NCBI RefSeq assembly: GCF_936927845.1
Contig: NZ_CAKZHV010000055.1
Location: 1 to 62,318, forward strand
From: an uncultured Sphingomonas sp.
GTDB lineage: Bacteria > Pseudomonadota > Alphaproteobacteria > Sphingomonadales > Sphingomonadaceae
DNA: 62,318 nucleotides
Direction: 5' to 3'
Shown here piece by piece: positions 43,082-52,382 of this stretch. Made by a program: the position numbers and the translations under genes. Numbering within the stretch: position 1 is the stretch's first letter; each line of letters begins with the position of its first letter. The notes below the pieces were generated by a model. The model was given only the letters and a program-made list of their open reading frames with translations, made no database searches and was not told where the DNA came from.

Positions 43082-43287
43082 CGCCCGATTGGCGCAAACC
43101 CGTTGGCATGCTGGCGATCCTGGGGCTGATCGCGATCTGGTCGATCGTCATCATGTCGCTGTCGGGCGTGGTCGGCGCATGGCACTGGACGCTCCAGTTC
43201 GCCTTCTACCTGGTCGCCGGGATCATCTGGATCACACCGCTCAAGCCGCTGCTGCGCTGGATGGAGACGGGGCGTTGGCGCGCGTGA
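43078..43287 (+). CDS. DUF2842 small membrane protein
   Basis: The 69 residues start at ATG 43078, overlapping the fau stop by four bases. Two membrane helices are seen (GMLAILGLIAIWSIVIMSLS and WTLQFAFYLVAGIIWITPLK) with the typical end PLLRWMETGRWRA. Proteins of this kind (DUF2842) are common in alphaproteobacteria; function unknown. Confidence 0.82.
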   Translation: MTPDWRKPVGMLAILGLIAIWSIVIMSLSGVVGAWHWTLQFAFYLVAGIIWITPLKPLLRWMETGRWRA

Positions 43288-43332
43288 ACCGCTGTCGCTT
43301 GCACCGATGATGTGGAGGAAAACGCCTGAGAA

Positions 43333-43409
<77 letters not shown>

Positions 43410-43502
43410 TTGAAAAGCGTGAGGCGCGCCGATTAGGCCGGCACCCCCATTGTGTCAACACGACCATTTCAACCTTTTCCCGCGACACGAACCGCCGGGA
43501 AA

Positions 43503-43579
<77 letters not shown>

Positions 43580-43625
43580 TTGTAGAAGCGTGAGGCGCGG
43601 CTGCTATGCGGCGCATGGCCGGCTG

Positions 43626-44867
43626 TCAACCGGATCGCGTATCGCCGTCGAAGATTTTCCGATCACCCTCGCGCGAACGCACCAACGTACCGTGCTCGAA
43701 CAGGAACCCGGTGATGTCGGGCCGACCCGCCGCCCCGATCACCGTTTGCACGATGATCAGGATCGGCACGGCCAGCAGCGCGCCCGCTGTCCCCCACACC
43801 CAACCCCAAAAGCTGATGGAGATGAGAATCAGCACCGGATTGATCGTCAATCGATGTCCGACGATCAGCGGCGTGACGACGTTCGCCTCGATCAAATGCG
43901 TGCCGTACATGATCGCGGGCGCGGTCAGCGCGGTCCAGATGTCGTTGAACGTCATCAATCCACCGACCGCGAGCAGCAGCGCCGCAATCACGGGCCCGAA
44001 ATATGGAATGTAGTTCAGCAGAACGACGATGCCGCCCCACATCAGCGGAAACGGCATTCCGATCAGGTACAGCGCGGTCGCGATGATGGCGCCCAGCGCA
44101 ATGTTGATCGCGGTGATCGTACCCAGGTACGACGACACGTCATCGACGACGTCCTGCAACACGCGCGCGGTCGCCATCGCGCCGCCGAAGCTCGCGCGCT
44201 CGGTGATCATCCGTTGCCGGAGGCGGGTCCAGCCTGACAGGAAGAAGTAGGCGACCAATATGGCGTAGAACATCTGTACGAGGAACGCGGGGGCGCTGGT
44301 GGCGGCGAGTTCGACGATCGAACTGGGGGGCGATACCGCGGCGCTGGGCGACGGGCGTACCGGGGTCGAGGCGACCTGACGCAGCGTGCGGTTCACGTAG
44401 TGTTCGAGGTTGGAATAAACGTCGAGCAGCGGTTGCAGGTTCGACTGGATGCGGTTGATGCGGCTGGGAAGCAGGCGGAAGAAGTCGGTCGCGGGCACGA
44501 CGATCGCGGCGATCGCGATATTGGCGGCGACCAGGAACAGGATGACGCAGATCAGCGCCGCGATCGGCGACGGCAGCCGGCGCCGCTCGAGCCATTGCAG
44601 CAGCGGGATCAGCGCGAGCGAGACGACCAGCGCGATCGTCGTCGGCAGAAAGAATTCCGAGCCGGCCTTGAGCGCGAACGGCAGCCCGACCATCAGCCCG
44701 GCGCCCGCGGTCAGCGTCAACGACGCGAGCAGGCGGTCGCGCCGCTGCGCGATTCGCGCGTCCTCGCCAGCGGCGACCGGCAGCCCGAATACGCCCGCGG
44801 GGGCAGCGTCCGCGGTGCCGGCGCTGGGTACGGACGTGGATGGGGCGGGGTCGGGAAGGTCAGCCAT
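43626..44867 (-). CDS. AI-2E/PerM family transporter
   Basis: This is an integral membrane protein of 413 residues with about eight hydrophobic helices. Typical parts: AGLMVGLPFALKAGSEFFLP, PTTIALVVSLALIPLLQWLE, a central soluble region and GGIVVLLNYIPYFGPVIAAL followed by GVVTPLIVGHRLTINPVLIL-like sequence. The family exports small molecules (AI-2 in E. coli TqsA), but most members are uncharacterised. The start is taken at ATG 44867 (MADLPDPAPSTS); ATG 44888 is also possible. Confidence 0.85.
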   Translation of the reverse strand: MADLPDPAPSTSVPSAGTADAAPAGVFGLPVAAGEDARIAQRRDRLLASLTLTAGAGLMVGLPFALKAGSEFFLPTTIALVVSLALIPLLQWLERRRLPSPIAALICVILFLVAANIAIAAIVVPATDFFRLLPSRINRIQSNLQPLLDVYSNLEHYVNRTLRQVASTPVRPSPSAAVSPPSSIVELAATSAPAFLVQMFYAILVAYFFLSGWTRLRQRMITERASFGGAMATARVLQDVVDDVSSYLGTITAINIALGAIIATALYLIGMPFPLMWGGIVVLLNYIPYFGPVIAALLLAVGGLMTFNDIWTALTAPAIMYGTHLIEANVVTPLIVGHRLTINPVLILISISFWGWVWGTAGALLAVPILIIVQTVIGAAGRPDITGFLFEHGTLVRSREGDRKIFDGDTRSG

Positions 44868-44927
44868 GTTCCCGACGCGTACCGCCATTTACGCCCGCCG
44901 AATATCCCTCTCGCAGCGGCGGCGTGT

Positions 44928-45665
44928 TCAATCGTCGATATCGGCCCAGGGCCCGTCGTCGAGGTAGAGGTAATCGGCGTTGAACTCGCCGATCCGCGCG
45001 AGCTGTTTGGCATCGCTGATGCGTGCTTCGCCGCGGGCGATGTCGGCCACGCCCTCCTCCCGCAGCCGGCGCAGCGTACGATTGACGTGAACGCTGGTCA
45101 GCCCGCACGCTTCGCCGATGTCCTGCTGCGTCAAGGGGAGCGCGAACACGCCGTCCTTCACGCGACCGACCGCCTCCATCCGCGCGGCCACCTCGCACAG
45201 GAAGTGCGCCAACCGCCCCGCCGCATCGAGCCGGCCAAGCCGGAAGATCCACTCGCGGTGCATCGCCGCATCGAGCAGCGTCGATCGCCACAGCATCCGT
45301 CCCAATCGAGGGTGCCGGTCCATGATCACGTCGATCGTGTCATGCGACACCCGCGCGACGCGCGATTCGACGATGGTCGCGACATCATGGTCGAGGTGGC
45401 GCAACGTGTAGCCATGCATGTCGACAAAATCGCCGGGCAGATGAAAGGCGAGCAACTGGCGATAACCGTCGCGCGCATCGAGATAGCGGCACATCGCGCC
45501 GTCGATCAGCAGCCCGCTCTCGCGCACGCGCTCACCGCGACGCGTCACCACCGTGCGCGCGGGCAGCGTGTCGATGCGGTCAACCGCCTGTTCGAGCACC
45601 TCCACCTCTTCCGAGGTCAGGCGCCCCCGTCCGCGCCCACGCAGGAAATCGCCCGTTACCGCCAA
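44928..45665 (-). CDS. Crp/Fnr family transcriptional regulator
   Basis: The 245 residues start at TTG 45665, with ggaagg upstream (MAVTGDFLRGRGRG). The cyclic-nucleotide-binding-like domain comes first (RRGERVRESGLLIDGAMCRY, FHLPGDFVDMHGY) and a winged helix last (LPLTQQDIGEACGLTSVHVN, RTLRRLREEG). No Cys cluster as in FNR is visible. It lies just downstream of an acyl-CoA ligase on the same strand (32-base gap) and could be co-transcribed. Effector unknown. Confidence 0.85.
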   Translation of the reverse strand: MAVTGDFLRGRGRGRLTSEEVEVLEQAVDRIDTLPARTVVTRRGERVRESGLLIDGAMCRYLDARDGYRQLLAFHLPGDFVDMHGYTLRHLDHDVATIVESRVARVSHDTIDVIMDRHPRLGRMLWRSTLLDAAMHREWIFRLGRLDAAGRLAHFLCEVAARMEAVGRVKDGVFALPLTQQDIGEACGLTSVHVNRTLRRLREEGVADIARGEARISDAKQLARIGEFNADYLYLDDGPWADIDD

Positions 45666-45697
45666 GATTATTTTCCTTCCGACACGACCGCGCCACC

Positions 45698-47440
45698 CTA
45701 CGCGGCGGCGCGGTCCTCGAACAGGGTCTTGAGGTCCCGCTTCAGGATCTTGCCGTTGGCGTTGCGCGGCAGCGTTTCGGGCACGAAGCGGATCGCGACG
45801 GGCACCTTGAACGCGGCGAGCCGCGCGCGCACCCACGCCTGCAACTCCGCCTCGCTCGCATGGGCGCCGGGTGCCAGATGGACGACGGCCGCGGGCTCCT
45901 CGCCCAGGATGCGGTGCGGCAGCCCGATCAGCGCGCAGTCGGTAACGGCCGGGTGGTCGTAGAGCACGTTCTCGATCTCGGTCGAATAGATGTTCTCGCC
46001 GCCGCGGATGATCATGTCCTTGGCGCGGTCGAGGATGTAGCAGAAGCCTTCCTCGTCGAGCCTTGCGAGGTCGCCGGTGCGGACCCAGCCATCGACGAAG
46101 GTCGCGGCGGTCGCCTCGGGCTTGTTCCAATAGCCTTTGACGATCATCGGCCCCCTCGCCCACAATTCGCCGACCTCGCCGACCGGCAGCTCGGTCCAGC
46201 CGTCCGCGTCCATGATCTTCAGGTCGGCGACCGCAACGGGCGGCCCGCAGCTCTCGGGCCGGTGGATGTAATCTTCCGCGCCGTGGGTGGTGACGGTGGC
46301 GGTCGTCTCGGTCATGCCCCAGCCGTTGGTCGGGATCGCCTTCATCTCGCCCGCGATCTTGCGCACCAGCTCGGGCGCGGACGGCGCGCCGCCGTAGCCG
46401 ACCGCCTCCAGGCTGGAGAGGTCGTATTTGTGGCGGTCGGGATGCTCCAGCAACTGCCACGCGATCGTCGGCACGCCACCGGTCGAGTTTACCTTCTCGC
46501 GCTCGATGATCTCGAACGCGCGCAGCGCCTCGAACTTGCGCATGTAGATGCTGGTATGCCCCGCCGCCATCGCACCCATCAGCCCTGCCGACAGCGCGGT
46601 CGCGTGGAACAAGGGGATCACCGTCAGCCCGACGCGCGGCTGCGGCGCAGGGATCGGGTCGCCGCGACGCAGCAGCATCCGCGCGCCCGAGTAACCCGTC
46701 GACATGATGTTGGTCATGAAATTGCGGTGCGTGCCGAGCGCGCCCTTGGGCTTGCCGGTGGTGCCGCTGGTGTAAAGGATCGTCGCGTCGTCCTCCGGCA
46801 CCAGACCCGCGTCGGGCAGCGCGCGGTCGGGCAGCGCGTGCCAGTCATTGGGGATGCCGATCGCATCCTCCAGCCGGGTCGCGGGCGGCGAGAGCGGCGC
46901 GGTCGCGCGGCTGACTAGCACGTGCGCGAGCTCGGGCACCTCGGACAGGTGTGGTGCGATGCGGTCCCAGCGCTCCCCGTCGCACACCAGCAGCGTCGCA
47001 CCCGAGTCGGCCAGGCCGTAGGCGAGCTCGTCGCCGGTCCACCAGGCGTTGAGCGGCACCGCGATCGCGCCGATGACGGTCGCCGCGAAGAAGGCGACCG
47101 GCCATTCGGGCAGGTTGCGCATCGCGATGGCGACGCGGTCCCCTTTCCCGACGCCGTGCGCGCGGTACACCTCGGCGAGCGCGGCGACCGCGCGATACTG
47201 CGCCTCGTAGCTGACGCGTTCGTCCTCGTAGATCGTCGCGAGCCGCTCGCCGTGGGTGCGCGACAGCGCGACCAGCGCGGCCATGTGCGGCGGCGCGTTC
47301 TTCCACACCCGCGTCGGTACGCCGCGGATGTCGACCGTCTCCATCTCGAATCGGGCGCCCGGCGCGCAGAGCGCACGCTCCACCGCGTCCAGCGTCATCG
47401 CGGGCCATTTGCTCGTCACGGTTGATGGTTCAGTCGCCAC
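45698..47440 (-). CDS. Acyl-CoA synthetase (AMP-forming, FadD-like)
   Basis: This activates a fatty or other carboxylic acid to its CoA ester. It has 580 residues. Motifs of the ANL superfamily: ATILYTSGTTGKPKGALGTH (P loop), NGWGMTETTATVTTHG, GDLARLDEEGFCYILDRAKD (hinge) and LPRNANGKILKRDL (catalytic Lys). It is divergent from the serine hydrolase and stands at the head of the beta-oxidation cluster. Substrate not readable. Confidence 0.9.
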   Translation of the reverse strand: MATEPSTVTSKWPAMTLDAVERALCAPGARFEMETVDIRGVPTRVWKNAPPHMAALVALSRTHGERLATIYEDERVSYEAQYRAVAALAEVYRAHGVGKGDRVAIAMRNLPEWPVAFFAATVIGAIAVPLNAWWTGDELAYGLADSGATLLVCDGERWDRIAPHLSEVPELAHVLVSRATAPLSPPATRLEDAIGIPNDWHALPDRALPDAGLVPEDDATILYTSGTTGKPKGALGTHRNFMTNIMSTGYSGARMLLRRGDPIPAPQPRVGLTVIPLFHATALSAGLMGAMAAGHTSIYMRKFEALRAFEIIEREKVNSTGGVPTIAWQLLEHPDRHKYDLSSLEAVGYGGAPSAPELVRKIAGEMKAIPTNGWGMTETTATVTTHGAEDYIHRPESCGPPVAVADLKIMDADGWTELPVGEVGELWARGPMIVKGYWNKPEATAATFVDGWVRTGDLARLDEEGFCYILDRAKDMIIRGGENIYSTEIENVLYDHPAVTDCALIGLPHRILGEEPAAVVHLAPGAHASEAELQAWVRARLAAFKVPVAIRFVPETLPRNANGKILKRDLKTLFEDRAAA

Positions 47441-47577
47441 GCTTGCTCTCCAACATGCTCGCTGCCGTCCCGAGTCTTGAACATCGGGTTCGCTTGCGCG
47501 TGAGGTTAGAGTTGATTTGCGCCATGCTCAAGGCGTAGGAAGCGTGGCATCTTCGAAGCGGGGGTACGGACGAGACG

Positions 47578-48816
47578 ATGACGAACGCTAACCCGGCCGA
47601 CCACGGGTTCGACGCTGACCGCCTCCACGCGATCGATGCCTTCGTGAAGGCGCGCTATCTCGACACCGGGCTGCTGCCGCACGCGCAACTCCTGGTCGCG
47701 CGCGACGGTGCGGTGGTGCATCTGTCGTCGCAAGGCGCGGCGCGCGAGGGTGGCGATGCCGCGATCAACGAGGCGTCGCTGTTCCGCATCGCGTCGATGA
47801 CCAAGCCGGTCACCTCGGTCGCGTTCATGATGCTGGTGGAGGAAGGGCGCGTCGCGCTCGACACGCCGGTGCATCACGTGCTGCCCGAGTTCAAGAAGGT
47901 GGGGGTGTATGCGGGCGGCGGCGGGGGCGTGCCGTTCGTGACCAGGGCGACCGACGAGCCGATGCGGATGGTCGATCTGCTGCGCCACACCGCGGGGTTC
48001 ACCTACGGCTTTCAGAACCGCTCCAACATCGACGCCGCGCACCGCGAGCTCAAGCTGGAGAATTGGCACGGCGGGCACGACCTCGACGGCTTCGTCGCCG
48101 AATTGGGCAAGCTGCCGCTCGAATTCTCACCCGGCACGCAGTGGAATTACTCGGTCGCGACCGACGTGCTGGGCGCGGTGGTGCAGCGCGTGTCGGGCAT
48201 GCCGCTCGACCGCTTCTTCGCGGAGCGGATCTTCGCGCCGCTCGGCATGCACGATACCTTCTTCCAGGTACCCGAGGACAAGATCGACCGGCTGACCGAT
48301 TGCTACACGTTCGTGCCCGGCGCCAATGGTGGAAGGGGGGGCCGCGTGATGTACGACCGCGGCGAGGCGAGTGCGTGGAGCCGGATGCCGCGGCTGGTGT
48401 CGGGCGGCGGCGGTTTGGTGTCGACCGCGCGCGATTATCATCGTTTCTGCGCCATGTGCCTGAACGGCGGCACGCTGGACGGCGCGCGTATCCTCGGGCG
48501 CAAGACGATCGAGCTGATGACGATCAACCATCTGCCGGGCAAGGCCGACCTGTCGGTCATGTCGAAATCGCTGTTCAGCGAGACGCAGAATGCGGGGACC
48601 GGTTTCGGGCTAGGTTTCGCGGTGACGATCGACGTCGCGCGTTCGATGATGCCGGGCAGCGTCGGCGAATTCTATTGGGGCGGCATGTTCTCCACCGCCT
48701 TCTTCATCGATCCGGTTGAGCGCATCCACATGGTGTTCATGACGCAGTTGAGCCCGTCGAGCGTGTATCCGATCCGGCGCGAGTTGAAGACGATGATCTA
48801 TTCCGCGCTGACCTGA
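47578..48816 (+). CDS. Serine hydrolase (class C beta-lactamase / EstB-like)
   Basis: This encodes 412 residues. The catalytic S-x-x-K is in RIASMTKPVTSVAFMMLVEE, the Tyr motif in QWNYSVATDVLGAVVQRVSG, and the third motif lies in the region GEFYWGGMFSTAFFIDP. No clear signal peptide, so it is likely a cytosolic esterase of family VIII rather than a beta-lactamase. It is followed after 64 bases by the FadB-like gene and may be part of acyl-ester breakdown. Confidence 0.88.
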   Translation: MTNANPADHGFDADRLHAIDAFVKARYLDTGLLPHAQLLVARDGAVVHLSSQGAAREGGDAAINEASLFRIASMTKPVTSVAFMMLVEEGRVALDTPVHHVLPEFKKVGVYAGGGGGVPFVTRATDEPMRMVDLLRHTAGFTYGFQNRSNIDAAHRELKLENWHGGHDLDGFVAELGKLPLEFSPGTQWNYSVATDVLGAVVQRVSGMPLDRFFAERIFAPLGMHDTFFQVPEDKIDRLTDCYTFVPGANGGRGGRVMYDRGEASAWSRMPRLVSGGGGLVSTARDYHRFCAMCLNGGTLDGARILGRKTIELMTINHLPGKADLSVMSKSLFSETQNAGTGFGLGFAVTIDVARSMMPGSVGEFYWGGMFSTAFFIDPVERIHMVFMTQLSPSSVYPIRRELKTMIYSALT

Positions 48817-48880
48817 TCCCACTCCCTTTCCACGCCGCGGCGACGCGGCCCATTCCCTTTTTCTCGGAGTATCGCCTCAC

Positions 48881-50905
48881 ATGACTACGCCCACGCAGAA
48901 CCCGGTCCGCACCGAACGTCACGGCGACGTGCTCGTCATCATTTCCGACTCGCCGCCGGTCAATGCGCTGGGCGCGGCGGTGCGCAACGGGCTGGAGGCC
49001 GGGATCAAGGAAGGCGTTGGCGACGGATCGATCACCGCGATGGTGCTGCGCTGCGACGGGCGGACCTTCTTCGCGGGCGCGGACATCACCGAGTTCGGCA
49101 AGCCGATGCAGGGCGTCGGGCTGCACGAGGTCATCGACATGATGGACGCGAGCAGCAAGCCGATCGTCGCCGCGATCCACGGCACCGCACTCGGCGGCGG
49201 GTGCGAGGTGGCACTCGCGTGCCAATACCGCGTCGCGGTGCCCTCGGCAAAGATCGGACTGCCCGAGGTGAAGCTCGGCCTGCTGCCGGGTGCGGGCGGC
49301 ACGCAGCGGCTGCCGCGCGTCGTCGGCGTCAAGGCGGCGCTGGAGATGATCGCGCTGGGTGATCCGGTGTCGGCCAAGAAGGCAGCGGAGATCGGGCTGG
49401 TTGACAAGGTGGTCGGCGAGGACAGTCTGGAGGCCGACGCGATCGCCTTTGCCCGCGAGATCGCGGACAAGCGCCCGATCCCGCGCGTGCGCGACCGCGA
49501 CGTGGCGCCGGACCCGGAGGCGGTCGAGGCGTTCAAGAAGGCGAACGGCCGCAAGATGCGCGGCTTCGACGCGCCTGCCGCCTGCATCGCCTGCGTGGTG
49601 GCGGCGACCGAGAAGCCGTTCGACGAGGGTATGAAGTTCGAGCGCGAGCAGTTCATGAAGCTGATGACGGGCACGCAGTCCGCCGCGCAGCGCCACATCT
49701 TCTTCGCCGAGCGTCAGGCAGCGAAGATCGACGGCATCGCCTCCGACATCGCGCTGCGCCCGATCAACCGTGTCGGCGTGATCGGCGCGGGCACGATGGG
49801 CGGCGGGATCAGCATGAACTTCCTGTCGGCAGGAATCGCGGTGACGATCGTCGAGATGCAGCAGGAAGCGCTCGACCGCGGCACGGGCGTGATGCGCAAG
49901 AATTACGAGGCGTCGGCCGCCAAGGGCCGGATCAAGCCCGACGCCCCCGATCAGGCGATGGGGCTATTGAAGCCGACGCTCAACCTCGAAGACCTCGCCG
50001 ACTGCGACCTCATCATCGAGGCGGTGTACGAGAACATGGAGGTCAAGAAGGAGATCTTCGGCAAGCTCGACAAGATCGCCAAGCCCGGCGCGATCCTGGC
50101 GTCGAACACCAGCTACCTCGACATCGACGAGATCGCCGCATCGACCAGCCGACCGCAAGACGTGCTCGGCATGCACTTCTTCTCGCCCGCCAATGTCATG
50201 AAGCTGCTGGAGATCGTGCGCGGCGCGAAGACCGCGGACGACGTGCTCGCGACCGCGATGGCGCTGGCGAAGAAGATCAAGAAGGTCGCGGTCGTCGCGG
50301 GCGTCACCTACGGTTTCATCGGCAACCGCATGCTGATGCCGCGGCAGGTCGAGGCGAACAAGCTGCTGATGGAAGGCGCGACGCCGGAGCAGATCGACCG
50401 GGTCCACGTCGAGTTCGGGATGCCGATGGGTCCGTTCCAGATGAGCGACCTGGCGGGCGTCGACATCGGCTGGCACCGCGATCCCAACCGGATCGAGAGC
50501 ATCCGCGACGCGCTCGCCGCCGAGGGGCGCTGGGGGCAGAAGAAGCAGGCTGGCTATTACGACTACGACGAGAAGCGTAACCCGACCCCCTCGCCGCGCG
50601 TCGCCGAGATCATCGAGGATTTCCGCAGCCGCTCGAACATGCCGAAGCGCGAGATCACCGACCAGGAGATCGTCGAGCGGACACTCTACCCGATGGTGAA
50701 CGAGGGCGCGCTGATCCTGGAGGAAGGCAAGGCGCAGCGCGCGTCGGACGTCGATGTGGTGTGGATCTACGGCTACGGCTGGCCGGTGTACCGCGGCGGC
50801 CCGATGTTCTGGGCGCAGACCGAAGGCTATGACAAGGTCGTCGCGGGGCTGGAGAAGCACGGCTTCAAGGTCGCCGATACGCTCAAGGCCGGTACGATCA
50901 AGTGA
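48881..50905 (+). CDS. fadJ: Enoyl-CoA hydratase / 3-hydroxyacyl-CoA dehydrogenase (FadB/FadJ-like)
   Basis: This is a two-step beta-oxidation enzyme of 674 residues. The N-terminal crotonase domain has AGADITEFGKP, HGTALGGGCEVALACQYRVA and LPGAGGTQRLPRVVGVKAAL. From about residue 300 comes the dehydrogenase domain (INRVGVIGAGTMGGGISMNF, LASNTSYLDIDEIAA, GMHFFSPANVMKLLEIVRG), then the helical C-terminal domains. The naming as FadJ or FadB is tentative. Confidence 0.93.
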   Translation: MTTPTQNPVRTERHGDVLVIISDSPPVNALGAAVRNGLEAGIKEGVGDGSITAMVLRCDGRTFFAGADITEFGKPMQGVGLHEVIDMMDASSKPIVAAIHGTALGGGCEVALACQYRVAVPSAKIGLPEVKLGLLPGAGGTQRLPRVVGVKAALEMIALGDPVSAKKAAEIGLVDKVVGEDSLEADAIAFAREIADKRPIPRVRDRDVAPDPEAVEAFKKANGRKMRGFDAPAACIACVVAATEKPFDEGMKFEREQFMKLMTGTQSAAQRHIFFAERQAAKIDGIASDIALRPINRVGVIGAGTMGGGISMNFLSAGIAVTIVEMQQEALDRGTGVMRKNYEASAAKGRIKPDAPDQAMGLLKPTLNLEDLADCDLIIEAVYENMEVKKEIFGKLDKIAKPGAILASNTSYLDIDEIAASTSRPQDVLGMHFFSPANVMKLLEIVRGAKTADDVLATAMALAKKIKKVAVVAGVTYGFIGNRMLMPRQVEANKLLMEGATPEQIDRVHVEFGMPMGPFQMSDLAGVDIGWHRDPNRIESIRDALAAEGRWGQKKQAGYYDYDEKRNPTPSPRVAEIIEDFRSRSNMPKREITDQEIVERTLYPMVNEGALILEEGKAQRASDVDVVWIYGYGWPVYRGGPMFWAQTEGYDKVVAGLEKHGFKVADTLKAGTIK

Positions 50906-50922
50906 TGGTGGGGGGCGCATCT

Positions 50923-51057
50923 TATCCTCTCCATTCATGGGACAGGGACCGCCACGCGAAGCGTGGTGGTGGAGGGGGTTCGCCGCTGGCGCAACGTCTG
51001 GGGCGAGCCCCCTCCACCAGCCTGCGGCTGGTCCCCCTCCCCATTCTGGGGAGGATA
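50923..51057. repeat. 135-bp palindromic repeat (copy A)
   Basis: The left end starts TATCCTCTCC and the right end closes TGGGGAGGATA. The right arm includes CCTCCACCAGCCTGCGGCTG followed by GTCCCCCTCCCCA, identical to the repeat at 54893-55027. It fills the gap before the amidase gene, and its last bases gaggat act as the ribosome site. Confidence 0.7.
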
Positions 51058-51059
51058 TG

Positions 51060-52382
51060 ATGGCTGAACGCACCGCTCTTCAGACCGCCGCCGCGGTTCG
51101 GGCAGGCGAAACCACCGCGCTCGCCGAGACGGACGCCGCGATCGCGCGGATCGAGGCGCGGGACGGTGCGCTGAACGCGGTGGTGGTGCGCGACTTCGAT
51201 CGTGCGCGTGCCGCTGCCGCCGCGCTCGACCAGCAGATCACGGACGGGTTCGACGCGCCCCTTCTGGGTGTGCCGATGACGATCAAGGAAAGCTACGACG
51301 TCGCCGGGCTGCCGACGACGTTCGGGTTTGAGGAACATCGCGACTTCGTGCCCAGTGCCGACGCGGTGACGGTGGAGCGGTTGAAGGCGGCGGGCGCGAT
51401 CCTGCTCGGCAAGACCAACGTGCCGCCCGCGCTGTCCGACCTGCAATCGAACAATCCGGTCTATGGCCGCACGGTAAACGCGGTGAACCCGAACCGCAGC
51501 GCTGGCGGATCGTCGGGCGGATCGGCGGTGGCACTGGCGAGCGGGATGGTGCCGCTCGAGTTCGGGTCCGATATCGGCGGATCGATCCGCGTCCCCGCCG
51601 CCTTCAACGGCGTGTGGGGGCACAAGCCGACCTGGGGCGTGCTGCCGACCGACGGGCATTTCCATCCCGGCACCGACAGCGCGCGGACGGTTCTGTCGGT
51701 GATCGGCCCGATGGCGCGCGATGCCGACGACCTCGATGTCGCGATCGACGTGGTGGCGGACCATCCGCTGAAAGCCTCCACGCTGCGCGGCGCGGGCGAG
51801 TTACGCGTCCTGCTGCTCACCAGCCACCCGCTCGCGACCGCGCAGGACGCGATCGTCCAGGCGCTGGAAGCGCTCGGCGCGGCGCTGGAACAAGCGGGCG
51901 CACGCGTCGACCGCGCGAGCGAGTTGCTGCCCGATCTCGCGCGGCAGCACGATGCGTATTGGAACATGCTCAACATCGCGATGTCGCGGCGTGGTCCGCC
52001 CGACAGCCGCCCGCCCGCCTCGGTCGACACCTGGCTGCATCTCCACGACGAACAGGCGCGTATCCAGCGGCAGTGGCGGCGTCTGTTCAAGGAGTATGAC
52101 GCGGTGATCGCGCCGGCGGTCGGCATGACCGCCTTCCCGCACGACGATACGCCGCTCGCGGCGCGGCGGCTCGACATCGACGGCGCCGACACGCAATTCT
52201 TTCACCAGTTCGCCTGGCCGGGGCTCGCGACGCTGCCGATGCTGCCCGCGACCAGCGTGCCGATCGGGCACGACGCCGACGGCCTGCCGATCGGGGTCCA
52301 GGTGATCGCAGACTTATACGCCGACCATCATGCCATCGCGGTTGCGCGCATCGCGCACGACCTCGTCAGGAGCCGACCATGA
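51060..52382 (+). CDS. Amidase (amidase signature family)
   Basis: This hydrolyses an amide; substrate unknown. It has 440 residues from ATG 51060. The Ser-cisSer-Lys triad is visible: Lys in LGVPMTIKESYDVAGLP, the serine-rich stretch RSAGGSSGGSAVALASGMVP, and the nucleophile in FGSDIGGSIRVPAAFNGVWG. The ribosome site gaggat is the end of a palindromic repeat. The stop overlaps the next acyl-CoA dehydrogenase start (ATGA). It could be GatA-like in fold but is not part of a gatCAB cluster. Confidence 0.9.
   Translation: MAERTALQTAAAVRAGETTALAETDAAIARIEARDGALNAVVVRDFDRARAAAAALDQQITDGFDAPLLGVPMTIKESYDVAGLPTTFGFEEHRDFVPSADAVTVERLKAAGAILLGKTNVPPALSDLQSNNPVYGRTVNAVNPNRSAGGSSGGSAVALASGMVPLEFGSDIGGSIRVPAAFNGVWGHKPTWGVLPTDGHFHPGTDSARTVLSVIGPMARDADDLDVAIDVVADHPLKASTLRGAGELRVLLLTSHPLATAQDAIVQALEALGAALEQAGARVDRASELLPDLARQHDAYWNMLNIAMSRRGPPDSRPPASVDTWLHLHDEQARIQRQWRRLFKEYDAVIAPAVGMTAFPHDDTPLAARRLDIDGADTQFFHQFAWPGLATLPMLPATSVPIGHDADGLPIGVQVIADLYADHHAIAVARIAHDLVRSRP

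Noticed and set aside
44928..46460. 510-codon frame including the Crp/Fnr gene
   Set aside because: The first half is out of frame over the acyl-CoA ligase gene; only the part after TTG 45665 is coding.
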